A stretch of DNA of 64,000 bases from Pseudomonas poae (GTDB lineage: Bacteria; Pseudomonadota; Gammaproteobacteria; Pseudomonadales; Pseudomonadaceae). Of the stretch, positions 41,019 through 51,998 are shown piece after piece. The stretch lies in NCBI RefSeq assembly GCF_001439785.1, contig NZ_JYLI01000017.1:1-64000 (forward strand), given 5' to 3'. How positions within the stretch are numbered: position 1 is the first letter of the stretch; each line of letters begins with the position of its first letter. Position numbers and translations under genes: made by a program. The notes beneath the pieces are model-generated. The model did no database searches. It was given only the letters and a program-made list of their open reading frames with translations, and had not been told where the DNA came from.

Positions 41019-41906
41019 ATGGACATCAAACAGCTGAAATTCCTCATCGCCCTCGACGAAACCCGTCACTTCGGCCAAGCGGCGGCGCGTTGCCACATCA
41101 CCCAGCCGACCCTGTCGATGCGACTGCGCAGCCTGGAAGAAGAGCTGGACCTGCCGTTGGTCAATCGCGGGCAGCGTTTCGAAGGCTTCACCGCCCCCGG
41201 CGAACGTGTGCTGGCTTGGGCCCGTACCGTGCTGGCGGCGTATGACGGCTTGCAGGCCGAAGCGGCGGCCTGTCGAGGCAATCTGGTGGGTACGCTACGT
41301 CTGGGCGTGGTGCCGCTGTCGAGCTTTGACCCCCTGGCGCTGATGCAGCAATTGCACAAGGAACACCCCAGCCTGCGTTTTGAACTGTCGGCCCTCAGCT
41401 CCGAACAGATCCTGGAGCAACTGGCGAACAATCGGTTGGACCTTGGCGTGTCGTACCTGGAGCGTCTGGACACCGAACGCTTCGACTCCCTGGCCCTCGG
41501 CGAAACGCGCATGGGTCTGCTCTACGATCAACGTTTCTTCAGCTTCGGCGATACGCCGTTGAGCTGGGAATCGCTGATAGAACTGCCCCTGGGCATGCTT
41601 ACCAGCGGCATGCACTTTCGCCAGTCCATCGACCACAACTTCCACAGCCGCGGCCTCAACCCACAACCGCTGTTGCAGACCGACGCCGTTCATCAGTTGC
41701 TGCAAGCGGTGCACGGCGGGCTGTGTTGCGCGGTGATGCCTCTGGAGGGCGGTCTGGATGCGCTCACCGAGCATTTGCGCCTGCAACCTATCGAAGATGC
41801 CCACACCCTCGCGCGCCTGGGGTTGATCATGCGGCGCAGTGCACCGCGATCGGCCTTGGCAGAGGCCTGCTTCGCACTGTTTCAGAAATCGCCGACAGCC
41901 TCTTGA
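41019..41906 (+). CDS. LysR-family transcriptional regulator
   Basis: This 295-residue protein has the LysR helix-turn-helix at about 3-60 (LIALDETRHFGQAAARCHIT and QPTLSMRLRSLEEELDLPLV) and a substrate-binding domain from about 88. It lies 97 bp upstream of fdhD on the same strand and may control the fdhD-oxidoreductase pair; that is inferred from position. The effector is unknown. Confidence 0.92.
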   Translation: MDIKQLKFLIALDETRHFGQAAARCHITQPTLSMRLRSLEEELDLPLVNRGQRFEGFTAPGERVLAWARTVLAAYDGLQAEAAACRGNLVGTLRLGVVPLSSFDPLALMQQLHKEHPSLRFELSALSSEQILEQLANNRLDLGVSYLERLDTERFDSLALGETRMGLLYDQRFFSFGDTPLSWESLIELPLGMLTSGMHFRQSIDHNFHSRGLNPQPLLQTDAVHQLLQAVHGGLCCAVMPLEGGLDALTEHLRLQPIEDAHTLARLGLIMRRSAPRSALAEACFALFQKSPTAS

Positions 41907-42003
41907 TCGACGCCATCTATCGACAGATCAGTACTGGCGATTAGACGCGACGCTTTGTCGCGCCTAGTCTAAGCACTGACCAATCCGCCGATGGTATTGC
42001 CCC

Positions 42004-42843
42004 ATGAACGCCAAGCACCCGGTCTGCGCGGCGCCCGCTCTCGACACGCCTGCGCCCGTCGCCAGCCAGAGCTACCAGTTCTGCAATCTTGAACACACAG
42101 AAGTGGCCAGCACCGCGCTGGCCGAAGAAGTGGCGTTGGCCATCGCCTACAACGACATCAGCCAAGCCGTGATGCTGGTGACGCCAACGGACCTGGAAGA
42201 CTTTATCGTCGGCTTCAGCCTGGGCAGCGGCATCATTGCCGACGTCAGCGACATTTATGACCTCAAACTCAGTGGCTCGGGTTCGGCGCAGTACGCCGAG
42301 GTGCAGATTTCCAGCCGTGCGTTCTGGAGCCTCAAGCAGCAGCGCCGACAACTGGCCGGCACCAGCGGCTGCGGGTTGTGCGGCGTCGAAGCGGTAGAAC
42401 AAGCCTTGCCGGACCTCAACGTGCTGCCGGGCGCGCCGTTACCGCCTGCTAACTGGCTGGACGGCCTGCGTCAACGCATCAACGCATTTCAGCCATTGGG
42501 CCAGCACAGCGGCGCCGTGCACGCGGCAGTGTTCATGAACGGCCAGGGCGAGTTGCTGCTGGGCCGTGAAGACATCGGCCGGCATAACGCCCTCGACAAA
42601 TTGATCGGTGCACTGATTCGCCAAAAGATTCCGACTGACGGCGGCCTGGCGATTGTCACCAGTCGTTGCAGCCTCGAATTGATTCAAAAAGTGCTGCGCG
42701 CAGGCATCCAGACCCTGGTCAGCCTGTCGTCGCCCACCGGACTGGCCCTGCAATGGGCACGCCGGCATAACCTCAATCTCATCCACCTGCCGCAGAAAAG
42801 TGCGCCGCGGGTCTACAGCCCCGCGATGGAGAACCAGCCGTGA
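42004..42843 (+). CDS. fdhD: Formate dehydrogenase accessory sulfurtransferase FdhD
   Basis: FdhD transfers sulfur from IscS to the molybdenum cofactor of formate dehydrogenases. The essential CGLC motif is at 123-126 within TSGCGLCG, and the binding loop GREDIGRHNALDKLIG is present. The 279-residue length is normal. ATG overlaps nothing upstream, while its stop overlaps the start of the oxidoreductase gene by four bases, which shows who its client is. Confidence 0.95.
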   Translation: MNAKHPVCAAPALDTPAPVASQSYQFCNLEHTEVASTALAEEVALAIAYNDISQAVMLVTPTDLEDFIVGFSLGSGIIADVSDIYDLKLSGSGSAQYAEVQISSRAFWSLKQQRRQLAGTSGCGLCGVEAVEQALPDLNVLPGAPLPPANWLDGLRQRINAFQPLGQHSGAVHAAVFMNGQGELLLGREDIGRHNALDKLIGALIRQKIPTDGGLAIVTSRCSLELIQKVLRAGIQTLVSLSSPTGLALQWARRHNLNLIHLPQKSAPRVYSPAMENQP

Positions 42844-45188
42844 GCAATCATCATCAAGCCGACCAAACCCCGACCCCGCGCTACAAGCCCTACAAAGGCC
42901 CGGCAGGCGGCTGGGGCGCGCTGATCAGCGTAGCCCAGGCATGGTTGACCAGCGACAATGCGTTGAAAAACCTGCGCATGATGCTCAAGACCAACCAGAA
43001 CGGCGGCTTTGACTGCCCTGGCTGCGCCTGGGGTGACTCGCCGGAAAGCGGCATGGTCAAGTTCTGCGAAAACGGCGCCAAGGCGGTCAACTGGGAGGCC
43101 ACCAAGCGCCGTGTCGATCCGGCATTCTTTGCCAGGCACAGCGTCACCGCGCTGCTGGAGCAGAGCGACTACTGGCTCGAATACCAGGGCCGCCTGACCG
43201 AGCCGATGCGTTATAACGCCGAAACCGACCGCTATCAGCCAGTCAGCTGGGAAGCGGCATTCGACCTGATCGGCAAGCACCTCAACGCCCTGCCCAGCCC
43301 GGACATGGCCGAGTTCTACACCTCGGGCCGTGCCAGCAACGAAGCGGCATACCTGTACCAGCTGTTCGTGCGCGCCTACGGTACCAATAATTTCCCGGAT
43401 TGCTCGAACATGTGCCACGAGGCCAGCGGCGTGGCCCTGGCGCAAAGCGTGGGCGTCGGCAAAGGCACCGTGACCTTCGATGACTTCGAACATGCCGATG
43501 CGATCTTCGTGTGGGGCCAGAACCCCGGCACCAACCACCCGCGCATGCTCGAACCTCTGCGTGAAGCGGTTAAACGCGGCGCCCAGGTGGTGTGCATCAA
43601 CCCGCTCAAAGAGCGCGGCCTCGAACGCTTCCAGCACCCGCAGCATCCGCTGGAAATGCTCACCAACGGTGACAAGCCCACCAACACTGCTTACTTCCGC
43701 CCGGCGCTGGGCGGCGACATGGCCATCCTGCGCGGCATGGCCAAGTTCCTGCTGCTGTGGGAACGCCAGGCGCAGGCCGAAGGCAAGGAAGCGGTGTTCG
43801 ACCATGACTTCCTCAACGAACACACCGCCAACGTGCTCGACTACCTGGGCAAGATCGACGACACCTCGTGGGATGAAATCGTCGAGCAGTCAGGGCTTAC
43901 CCTGGTCGAGATCGAGCAAGCCGCGCGCATGTACGCCAAGGGCAAGAACGTGATCATGTGCTGGGCGATGGGCATCACCCAGCATCGCCACTCGGTGCCG
44001 ACTATCCAGGAAATCGCCAACCTGATGCTGCTGCGCGGCAACATCGGCCGCCCAGGCGCCGGCCTATGCCCGGTGCGTGGCCACAGCAACGTGCAGGGCG
44101 ACCGCACCATGGGCATCAACGAGCGCCCACCGGTGGCCTTCCTCGACTCCCTGGAGCGGCGTTTCCAGTTCCAGGTGCCGCGCACCAACGGCCACAACGT
44201 GGTGGAAGCGATTCACGCCATGCTCGAAGGTCGCTCCAAAGTCTTCATAGCCCTGGGCGGTAACTTTGCCCAGGCCACGCCGGACAGTTCGCGCACCTTC
44301 GAAGCGCTGCGCAACTGCGACCTGACGGTGCAGATCAGCACCAAGCTCAACCGCAGCCATTTGATGCACGGTAAGGACGCACTGATTTTGCCGTGCCTGG
44401 GCCGCACCGACATCGACATCCAGGCCGACGGCCCCCAAGCGGTGACGGTGGAAGACTCGTTCAGCATGGTTCACGGCTCCAATGGCCAGTTGCAGCCGCT
44501 GTCGAGGCTGATGAAGTCGGAGCCTGCGATCATCGCTGGCATCGCCGCCGCCACCTTGGGCAGCAAGCCGGTGGACTGGAACTGGCTGGTGGCCGATTAC
44601 GGGCGCATTCGCGACCTGATCGCCGACACCATTCCAGGCTTCAAGGATTTCAACGAACGCATCAAGCACCCAGGCGGGTTCTACCTCGGCAACTCGGCCG
44701 GCGCACGTCGCTGGAACACCCCATTGGGCCGCGCCAACTTCCGCGCCAACATTCTGCCCAAAGACCTGATCCACGAACGCACTCACGCCACAGGCCGCGT
44801 GCCGGACCTGATCATGCAGTCGATGCGCTCCCACGATCAGTACAACACCACCATTTATGGCCTGGATGATCGTTATCGCGGAGTGAAGGGCCAGCGTGAC
44901 GTACTGTTCGTCAACGAAGCAGACATCATCCGCCTGGGCTTCAAGCCGGGGCAGAAGGCCGACATTGTGTCGCTGTGGGAAGACGGCCGTGAACGCCGCG
45001 TGAAGGGCTTCACTCTGCTGGCCTTTGATATTCCGGCGGGTCAGGCCGCCGCGTATTACCCGGAAGTGAACCCGCTGGTGCCGCTGGAAAGCACCGGGGA
45101 CGGCAGCCATACGCCGACCTCGAAATTCGTGGCGATCCGCCTGGAAGCGGCGAGTGACAACGGGTTGATCATGGCCCGCACTGCATAA
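42840..45188 (+). CDS. FdhF/YdeP-family molybdopterin oxidoreductase
   Basis: This 782-residue protein belongs to the formate dehydrogenase alpha / YdeP group. The start (GTG 42840) overlaps fdhD. The N-terminal FDCPGCAWGD keeps only C59 and C62 of the usual iron-sulfur ligands. Molybdopterin-binding stretches follow: EFYTSGRASNEAAYLYQLFV, DCSNMCHEASG, FVWGQNPGTNHPR and RPGAGLCPVRGHSNVQGDRT. The C-terminal domain has ERTHATGRVPDLIM and FVNEADIIRLGF. There is no Tat signal, so it is cytoplasmic. E. coli YdeP is linked to acid resistance; the physiological substrate here is not certain. Confidence 0.93.
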   Translation: MSNHHQADQTPTPRYKPYKGPAGGWGALISVAQAWLTSDNALKNLRMMLKTNQNGGFDCPGCAWGDSPESGMVKFCENGAKAVNWEATKRRVDPAFFARHSVTALLEQSDYWLEYQGRLTEPMRYNAETDRYQPVSWEAAFDLIGKHLNALPSPDMAEFYTSGRASNEAAYLYQLFVRAYGTNNFPDCSNMCHEASGVALAQSVGVGKGTVTFDDFEHADAIFVWGQNPGTNHPRMLEPLREAVKRGAQVVCINPLKERGLERFQHPQHPLEMLTNGDKPTNTAYFRPALGGDMAILRGMAKFLLLWERQAQAEGKEAVFDHDFLNEHTANVLDYLGKIDDTSWDEIVEQSGLTLVEIEQAARMYAKGKNVIMCWAMGITQHRHSVPTIQEIANLMLLRGNIGRPGAGLCPVRGHSNVQGDRTMGINERPPVAFLDSLERRFQFQVPRTNGHNVVEAIHAMLEGRSKVFIALGGNFAQATPDSSRTFEALRNCDLTVQISTKLNRSHLMHGKDALILPCLGRTDIDIQADGPQAVTVEDSFSMVHGSNGQLQPLSRLMKSEPAIIAGIAAATLGSKPVDWNWLVADYGRIRDLIADTIPGFKDFNERIKHPGGFYLGNSAGARRWNTPLGRANFRANILPKDLIHERTHATGRVPDLIMQSMRSHDQYNTTIYGLDDRYRGVKGQRDVLFVNEADIIRLGFKPGQKADIVSLWEDGRERRVKGFTLLAFDIPAGQAAAYYPEVNPLVPLESTGDGSHTPTSKFVAIRLEAASDNGLIMARTA

Positions 45189-45202
45189 ATTACAGGCACA
45201 AA

Positions 45203-45232
45203 AAAGGCCGCTTTTTGCATAAAAGCGGCCGT
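45203..45232. terminator. Hairpin after the oxidoreductase gene
   Basis: GGCCGCTTTT and AAAAGCGGCC pair perfectly around TGCAT. AAAAAA lies upstream, giving a T-run only on the minus strand, so it is a weak terminator in the plus direction. Confidence 0.55.
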
Positions 45233-45297
45233 TCCGAAGTAGATAGAGACTGGTCAAAACGACTTAAGTTCCCTATACAAAACAGCAAGTTAGCGAA

Positions 45298-45307
45298 TTG
45301 TATACAA
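45298..45307. promoter_or_regulatory. TTGTATACAA operator-like palindrome
   Basis: The perfect 10-bp palindrome TTGTATACAA lies 82 bp before the glycine-zipper gene's ATG. Palindromes of this form are typical of GntR-family regulators. The regulator is not in the window. Confidence 0.35.
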
Positions 45308-45388
45308 CTATTGCCACTGGTCGGATTTCGATTGTCAGCATTCTCCTGCGACCTCAGGATCGCGGCGTCATCCTCTTGAGGTCTCCCT

Positions 45389-45862
45389 ATGAAGTTCTCC
45401 TCGATTCTCTTGCTGTCCTTTAGCCTCGTCAGCGGCGCAGCCATGGCGGGTGGCACCACCGAAGCCGGTGTGGGCGGCGCATTGGGTGGGGTTCTGGGTT
45501 CGGTCGTAGGCCAGCAGATCGGCGGCAACACAGGTTCGGCCATCGGTGCAGCCTTGGGCGGCGCAGGCGGCAGCGCCGTGGGTGCCGACAAACGCAGCCG
45601 TGGCGAAGCCGCCATCGGCGGTGCATTGGGCGCGGCCGGTGGCAACGTGGTAGGTCGCAGTGTAGGCGGCAACACCGGCAGCCTGGTGGGCGCAGCCGCC
45701 GGCGGTGGTGCCGGGGGCGCGCTGGGCAACTACATGGGCAACAAGAGCGATAACGATGATCGTCGTTACCGTGGACGCGATAACCGTCGTTATGACCGTG
45801 ATGACCATCGCGGCCGTGGCCATGCCTATGGGCATCGCAAGCATCATCATCGCCACCGCTGA
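45389..45862 (+). CDS. Glycine-zipper envelope protein, 157 residues
   Basis: A signal peptide (MKFSSILLLSFSLVSGAAMA) precedes a run of glycine-zipper repeats from about 25 to 118 (GGALGGVLGSVVGQQIGG, AIGGALGAAGGNVVGRSVGG), which form paired membrane-inserting helices. The last 35 residues are extremely basic and histidine-rich (RYDRDDHRGRGHAYGHRKHH). Such proteins occur in the outer membrane or periplasm; function unknown. The histidine tail could bind metal. Confidence 0.8.
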   Translation: MKFSSILLLSFSLVSGAAMAGGTTEAGVGGALGGVLGSVVGQQIGGNTGSAIGAALGGAGGSAVGADKRSRGEAAIGGALGAAGGNVVGRSVGGNTGSLVGAAAGGGAGGALGNYMGNKSDNDDRRYRGRDNRRYDRDDHRGRGHAYGHRKHHHRHR

Positions 45863-45885
45863 GGGCTCAAGGCCACCGCACATCC

Positions 45886-45914
45886 AATGTGGGAGGAGCG
45901 TGCTTCCTCTCACA
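45886..45914. repeat. REP-like element
   Basis: ATGTGGGAGGAGCGTG and CTTCCTCTCACAT form an imperfect REP stem between convergent genes. Confidence 0.6.
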
Positions 45915-45935
45915 TCCGCCTAGAGGGTGTTTCGC

Positions 45936-46367
45936 CTAAGCAAGCAAACGCTGCAGCGCCTCGCGCAGCGTCTGCGGGATCATCACAGGCCGGTTCGAAG
46001 CCCGATCCACGAAGACATGCACGAACCGCCCCGCCGCACAGGCCTCTTCCTCGCCGGCCTTGAATACCGCCAACTCATATTGCACCGAGCTGTTGCCCAA
46101 CTTGCCCACCCGCAGGCCGATTTCGATGCGCTCGGGAAAGGCAATCGACGCAAAATAATCACAGGCTGAACTCACCACAAAACCCACCACCTCGCCGTCG
46201 TGAATGTCCAACCCGCCCTGCTCGATCAGGTAGGTATTCACCGCCGTGTCAAAAAAGCTGTAGTAGGTGACGTTGTTCACATGGCCATACACATCATTGT
46301 CGTGCCAGCGTGTGATGATCGGCTGGAAGTGAGCGTAATCGGCGCGTTGCGGCACTGAGTCAGGCAT
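45936..46367 (-). CDS. 4HBT-type acyl-CoA thioesterase
   Basis: This 143-residue hotdog protein has the YbgC/FadM-like active-site start [20 protein letters not shown], in which the aspartate is catalytic. ATG 46367 follows AAGAGA; TTG two codons earlier has poorer spacing. It probably hydrolyses acyl-CoA thioesters; the chain length is unknown. It starts 25 bp after the recQ stop on the same strand and is likely cotranscribed with it. Confidence 0.88.
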   Translation of the reverse strand: MPDSVPQRADYAHFQPIITRWHDNDVYGHVNNVTYYSFFDTAVNTYLIEQGGLDIHDGEVVGFVVSSACDYFASIAFPERIEIGLRVGKLGNSSVQYELAVFKAGEEEACAAGRFVHVFVDRASNRPVMIPQTLREALQRLLA

Positions 46368-46392
46368 TGGCAAGTCTCTTCAAGGTGTCTGT

Positions 46393-48330
46393 TTACAGGT
46401 CCTGCAAATGAGCCTCGGCCCACTTGCGTACCTCTGCGTAGGGATAGTCCTCCAGCGCGGCGAACCCGGGAATGCTGCGCGCCTTCAACCGGGTAAACAA
46501 TGGCACGCTGATTCCGCCGAGGAAGCGCACGAGCCGTTCGGCGCCCGGCAAGTCGCCGGTGTTTTCATGGTGCCTGTGGATAAAATCACCGCACAGGCCC
46601 ATGAAGTTTTTATCCACAAGCGCCGGCAGGCTCGGCGGCGGTGGCAAATGCGCGATATGGCCGTGGCACACCGAACAGTTTCCACAGCGTTGCGGCGCCT
46701 GGTCATCGCCAAAATACTGCGCCAAACGATGACCGAGGCAATGTTCGGTGGCGAACAGATCAAGCATGGCGTGAATACGCCCCACTTCCGTTACCTCGTG
46801 CTGCTTGAAGCCTGTGTATAACTCGGCGCTCAATACCTGCGGGTCGAAATCCGTGTTCAGCAAACTGTAGACCTCGGTCATCTGCTTGCTCTCCAGTTCA
46901 ATCAGCCCCAGCTCCTGGAAATAATCCAGTGCCTTCACCACCCGGTTGCGCTCAGCGCCGTGCTGTTGATAAAGCACGTCGAAATCCACCGTCGCCCAGG
47001 TTTTGGCGCGTTTACACACCTGGATGATCGCCGCGACAAACTGCTGCCGCTCGCCGGAAAAACGCGCCAGCAAAGCCTGCGGCTCAATCAGGTATTTAAA
47101 ACGGTACTCTGCATAAAAAGCATAGCGCGGCGCGATCACGCCCTTGAGTTCGAGTTGTACCAGTAAGGTCTTGAGCGGCAGCTCACGGATATTGCTATGG
47201 TCCGACAACGAGCGCAGCAGGAACTCCCACTGCCCCTCGCTGCGTGAAGCCTGCAACTCCTCCAGCACACGGCGGATTCCCTCTTGCTCCGGCGTGTCGC
47301 CGTACACAAAATTTTCCAACACATTGAGGCTGTCACGGTTGGCCAGCACCAGGCAGTCCGATGGCTGCCCGTCACGTCCTGCGCGGCCGATTTCCTGGCT
47401 GTAGTTCTCGATGGATTTGGGCAGGTCGAAGTGCACCACGTTGCGGATATCACTCTTGTCGATGCCCATGCCGAACGCGATGGTGGCGACGATGCAGTTG
47501 GAGCGCCCGCCCATGAATCGCTGCTGGATGCCCTCCCGTTTATCGTGCGGCAACCCGGCGTGATACGCCTCGGCCTGGATACCGTTGCGGTTCAGGTGCT
47601 CAGCGATCTGCTCGGCGGTTTTTTGCAGGGTGACGTAGACGATGCTCGGCTGGCGGGTCCGCTCGCTCATCCACTGCACCAGACGTTGGCGCTTGTTCAC
47701 GCCGCTGACCGGCTCTACCAGCAGGTTGAGGTTGGGCCGATAGAAGCCCGTGGTAATCACATCGCTCGGCGCAATGGCGAACTTGGCCTGCATGTCGGCA
47801 ATCACCTCGGGTGTTGCTGTAGCAGTCAGCAGAAGGGCTTGCGGGATATTGAACTGGCGTTGGTAGTCCGGCAGCTTCAGATAGTCCGGACGGAAGTTAT
47901 GGCCCCACTCGGAAATGCAGTGCGCTTCGTCCACCACCAGCAGCGAGATCTGCACACTTTGCAGAAAGTTGCGAAAACGCTCGTTCTTCAAGCGCTCTAC
48001 GGAAATCATCAGGATTTTCAGCTCACCGGAGCGCGCCCGCGCCATCACCTCATTGGCATCCTCGCGACTCTGCGCCGAATCGATGCTACCGGCTGAAATA
48101 CCGTGGCGCTGCAGAAAGCCCAACTGATCCTGCATCAACGCCAGCAGCGGTGAAACCACCAGCGTCAGGTGCGGGAGCAGAACCGCCGACAGCTGATAGC
48201 ACAGGGACTTACCGGAACCGGTGGGGAAAATTGCAGCCGCCGAGCGCCCGGCCAGCACGGCGCTCACTGCCTCCTGCTGGCCCAAACGAAACTGTGTATA
48301 ACCAAAGACCTGCTGGAGGGTGTCGTGCAT
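46393..48330 (-). CDS. recQ: RecQ-family ATP-dependent DNA helicase
   Basis: This 645-residue 3'-5' helicase acts in recombination and replication-fork repair. Motif 0 is FGYTQFRLGQQEAV, Walker A GSGKS is at 38-42, DEAH at 134-137 with the RecQ aromatic loop SEWGHNF, and the helicase C-terminal half has GRAGRDGQPSDC. A zinc-binding cluster (CGNCSVCHG) lies near 555. The last 90 residues (FIHRHHENTGDLPGAERLVR...) differ from the E. coli HRDC domain, so this is a RecQ paralogue of the short-HRDC type. ATG at 48330. Confidence 0.9.
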   Translation of the reverse strand: MHDTLQQVFGYTQFRLGQQEAVSAVLAGRSAAAIFPTGSGKSLCYQLSAVLLPHLTLVVSPLLALMQDQLGFLQRHGISAGSIDSAQSREDANEVMARARSGELKILMISVERLKNERFRNFLQSVQISLLVVDEAHCISEWGHNFRPDYLKLPDYQRQFNIPQALLLTATATPEVIADMQAKFAIAPSDVITTGFYRPNLNLLVEPVSGVNKRQRLVQWMSERTRQPSIVYVTLQKTAEQIAEHLNRNGIQAEAYHAGLPHDKREGIQQRFMGGRSNCIVATIAFGMGIDKSDIRNVVHFDLPKSIENYSQEIGRAGRDGQPSDCLVLANRDSLNVLENFVYGDTPEQEGIRRVLEELQASRSEGQWEFLLRSLSDHSNIRELPLKTLLVQLELKGVIAPRYAFYAEYRFKYLIEPQALLARFSGERQQFVAAIIQVCKRAKTWATVDFDVLYQQHGAERNRVVKALDYFQELGLIELESKQMTEVYSLLNTDFDPQVLSAELYTGFKQHEVTEVGRIHAMLDLFATEHCLGHRLAQYFGDDQAPQRCGNCSVCHGHIAHLPPPPSLPALVDKNFMGLCGDFIHRHHENTGDLPGAERLVRFLGGISVPLFTRLKARSIPGFAALEDYPYAEVRKWAEAHLQDL

Positions 48331-48564
48331 AGGCTGTCACTCCATTGACCGCTGAGGGTGGCTTAAAAACGTAGCTCACCCGGGTCAGCGAATCGAGAAA
48401 GGTCGCATGGAAAAAAAGAGACAGGATGATACACAGCGTGGTGGAAAGCAGGACTATTCGCGCAAGCTTGTAGGAACAACTACCACATCTTGCCTATCCA
48501 AAGACTGCCTTCGCGCAGACGCATTGCGCTACAATCAAGCCTTGCTATCTAGGAGTACGCTGCG

Positions 48565-48735
48565 ATGAGCGAACTGACGTTTGAGCAAAAACAGGATCAC
48601 TACCACAAGATCCGCCGTTCCAATTACTTGGCCAGCCTGCGCCTGGAGGGGTTCGATACTCAGCCGGCGGACGTCGACAAACCGCTGCCCACTCGCGAAG
48701 CCGTCCTTGCCAAGTACCGCAATACCCCGCGCTGA
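48565..48735 (+). CDS. yhfG: YhfG-type antitoxin of the Fic pair, 56 residues
   Basis: This short gene begins with ATG 48565, after AGGAG with good spacing, and encodes MSELTFEQKQDHYHKIRRSN..., ending AVLAKYRNTPR. The sequence is that of the YhfG/AntF family of Fic antitoxins. Its stop TGA shares the A of the fic ATG, so the two are translationally coupled. In P. fluorescens the homologous AntF blocks Fic-1, which AMPylates GyrB. That functional link is from the literature on the family. Confidence 0.85.
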   Translation: MSELTFEQKQDHYHKIRRSNYLASLRLEGFDTQPADVDKPLPTREAVLAKYRNTPR

Positions 48736-49334
48736 TGCTCGACAAATACGGGGTGGGCCAGGATCCTTACTGCTATCCCGGTAGCAGCGTCCTGCGCAAC
48801 CGTCTCGATTTGCTCGATGAAGTACGCTTGCATGAAGCAGAGCGGGAATTGTCCGAAATCGCCATAGGTAATCTTCCCCTCTTCCCGCCGCCCTACGACC
48901 TTGATCGCCTGCAAAACATCCACCGCACTTTATTTGGCGATATTTACGACTGGGCCGGTGAGCTGCGCAGCGTCAATATCCAGAAAGGCGACACGCTATT
49001 CTGCACGCCCGAGCGTATCGCCCCGGAAGCGGAAAAGATTATTCGGCATATGGAAGAGGCGAACTGGTTTGTCGGCGCCACCCAGGCTGACCTGGTGACT
49101 CAAATCGCTGAAGTTTATGGCGACCTCAACGTCATCCATCCTTTTCGCGAAGGCAATGGCCGGGCGCAACGGATCCTGTTTGAACAAATCATCGTAAATG
49201 CGGGATTCTCGGTGAACTGGTGGCTGGTAAAAGACGCAGCGTGGATACCTGCGAACATCGACGCGGTGGCGTGTGATTACAGGGGGCTGGAAACGATTTT
49301 CAAGCGCTGCATAAGCACACCGGCAACGCCATGA
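48735..49334 (+). CDS. fic: Fic-domain AMPylating toxin
   Basis: This 199-residue Fic protein transfers AMP from ATP to target proteins; relatives with a YhfG partner modify DNA gyrase and topoisomerase IV and stop replication. The catalytic motif HPFREGNGR is complete at 135-143 with H135. The flap region YDWAGELRSVNIQKGDTLFC is also typical. No inhibitory S/TxxxE(G/N) helix is evident in it, as expected when inhibition comes from a separate antitoxin. Downstream are 291 bp without a gene. Confidence 0.92.
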   Translation: MLDKYGVGQDPYCYPGSSVLRNRLDLLDEVRLHEAERELSEIAIGNLPLFPPPYDLDRLQNIHRTLFGDIYDWAGELRSVNIQKGDTLFCTPERIAPEAEKIIRHMEEANWFVGATQADLVTQIAEVYGDLNVIHPFREGNGRAQRILFEQIIVNAGFSVNWWLVKDAAWIPANIDAVACDYRGLETIFKRCISTPATP

Positions 49335-49625
49335 TCGTTCCCATGGTTGGGCAGTGCTGATCGAAAGATCGACGCCAAGCTGAAGATGCCGGCAATCACT
49401 GTAGGAAAGGACGAAATACCGCGCAATCCGCTTCCCAAACTGCAAAAAAAACCTGCTTACCCCTCTATTGAATATCCCTCTTTCTGACCGAAACTAACGC
49501 CCTCTCCACTTTCTCGGTAAAGCCCGTGAACATCGAAAGGACTCAACACAACGGCCGTTACGGTTTCAAATTTGCCGTGATTCTCCCTTCAAGGATGATC
49601 CGGCAACGCCGGGGCGGCTGCTTCA

Positions 49626-50099
49626 ATGACTGAATATAGCTTCTGGATCAGTCTGGCTCTCTTCCTGGTAATTTCTGCCTTGATCACACGAGCCATATAT
49701 CGTCGACGACGTCATGCTCACCCACTTCTGCGAACCTCCAACATGAACCTGGCCCCAAACTTCCCCGAAGACTCCGATATGCAGCAACTCCTGCAACTGC
49801 TGCACGAAGAAATCGGATTGCCGCAACATAAAACCCTTCGCCTGCAAACCGCGATCAATCTCGACCTGGGCTGCGATGGCGGCGAAGCCAGGCAACTGAT
49901 GGAGACGCTGGAGCAGGATTTCGCCGTCGACCTGGGCGACTACGATGCCTACCGTTACTTCCAGCCGCCAGTGTTTGATGTCTTCCTCAAACACCGCGCC
50001 AAAGGCCGTGGGGAAAAAATCCCGCTGACCATCGGCATGCTCTACCTGGCTATCAAGACCCACAGCTGGGACACGCAGACGCTGGAAAACCTGAGTTAA
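49626..50099 (+). CDS. DUF1493 protein with N-terminal membrane helix
   Basis: This 157-residue protein has one membrane helix near the start (FWISLALFLVISALITRAIY), a basic stop-transfer segment (RRRRHAH), and a DUF1493 domain (about 50-157, LLHEEIGLPQHKTLRLQTAI, DLGCDGGEARQLMETLEQDF). DUF1493 resembles acyl-carrier-like folds, but no function is established. It is convergent with pckA and shares a long terminator with it. Confidence 0.8.
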   Translation: MTEYSFWISLALFLVISALITRAIYRRRRHAHPLLRTSNMNLAPNFPEDSDMQQLLQLLHEEIGLPQHKTLRLQTAINLDLGCDGGEARQLMETLEQDFAVDLGDYDAYRYFQPPVFDVFLKHRAKGRGEKIPLTIGMLYLAIKTHSWDTQTLENLS

Positions 50100-50110
50100 G
50101 TGCGCCACAA

Positions 50111-50202
50111 ACTGTGGGAGGGGGTTGCTCGCAATGACAGAGTGTCAGTCCGCGAACATTTGAATGACATACCGCTATCGGGAGCAAGCTCCCTTCCACA
50201 CC
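50111..50202. repeat. BIME: pair of inverted REPs
   Basis: CTGTGGGAGGGGGTTGCTCG and CGGGAGCAAGCTCCCTTCCA are REP halves facing each other about 60 bp apart. They lie between the DUF1493 gene and the terminator. Confidence 0.75.
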
Positions 50203-50220
50203 TGATCCCTAACGACCTGG

Positions 50221-50273
50221 CGATCGGGCACAAAAAAGCCGCCCGATAAGGGCGGCTTTTTTGTGCCCGATCG
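50221..50273. terminator. Long bidirectional terminator of pckA and the DUF1493 gene
   Basis: A near-perfect palindrome of 53 bases has the GC stem AGCCGCCC / GGGCGGCT with A6 and T6 on either side, extended outward by CGATCGGGCAC and its inverse. It works for both convergent genes. Confidence 0.92.
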
Positions 50274-50277
50274 AGTC

Positions 50278-51879
<1,602 letters not shown>

Positions 51880-51998
51880 CTACTACCGCGAAAAAAGTGG
51901 GCCGGATTATGCCAGAAAAGCCCAAAAAGAGTAGGGCCCTCCCGTCAGAACAGCGCTATCTCGGCATTTCTCAGGTGATTTACCTGTGCTTAAACGTT

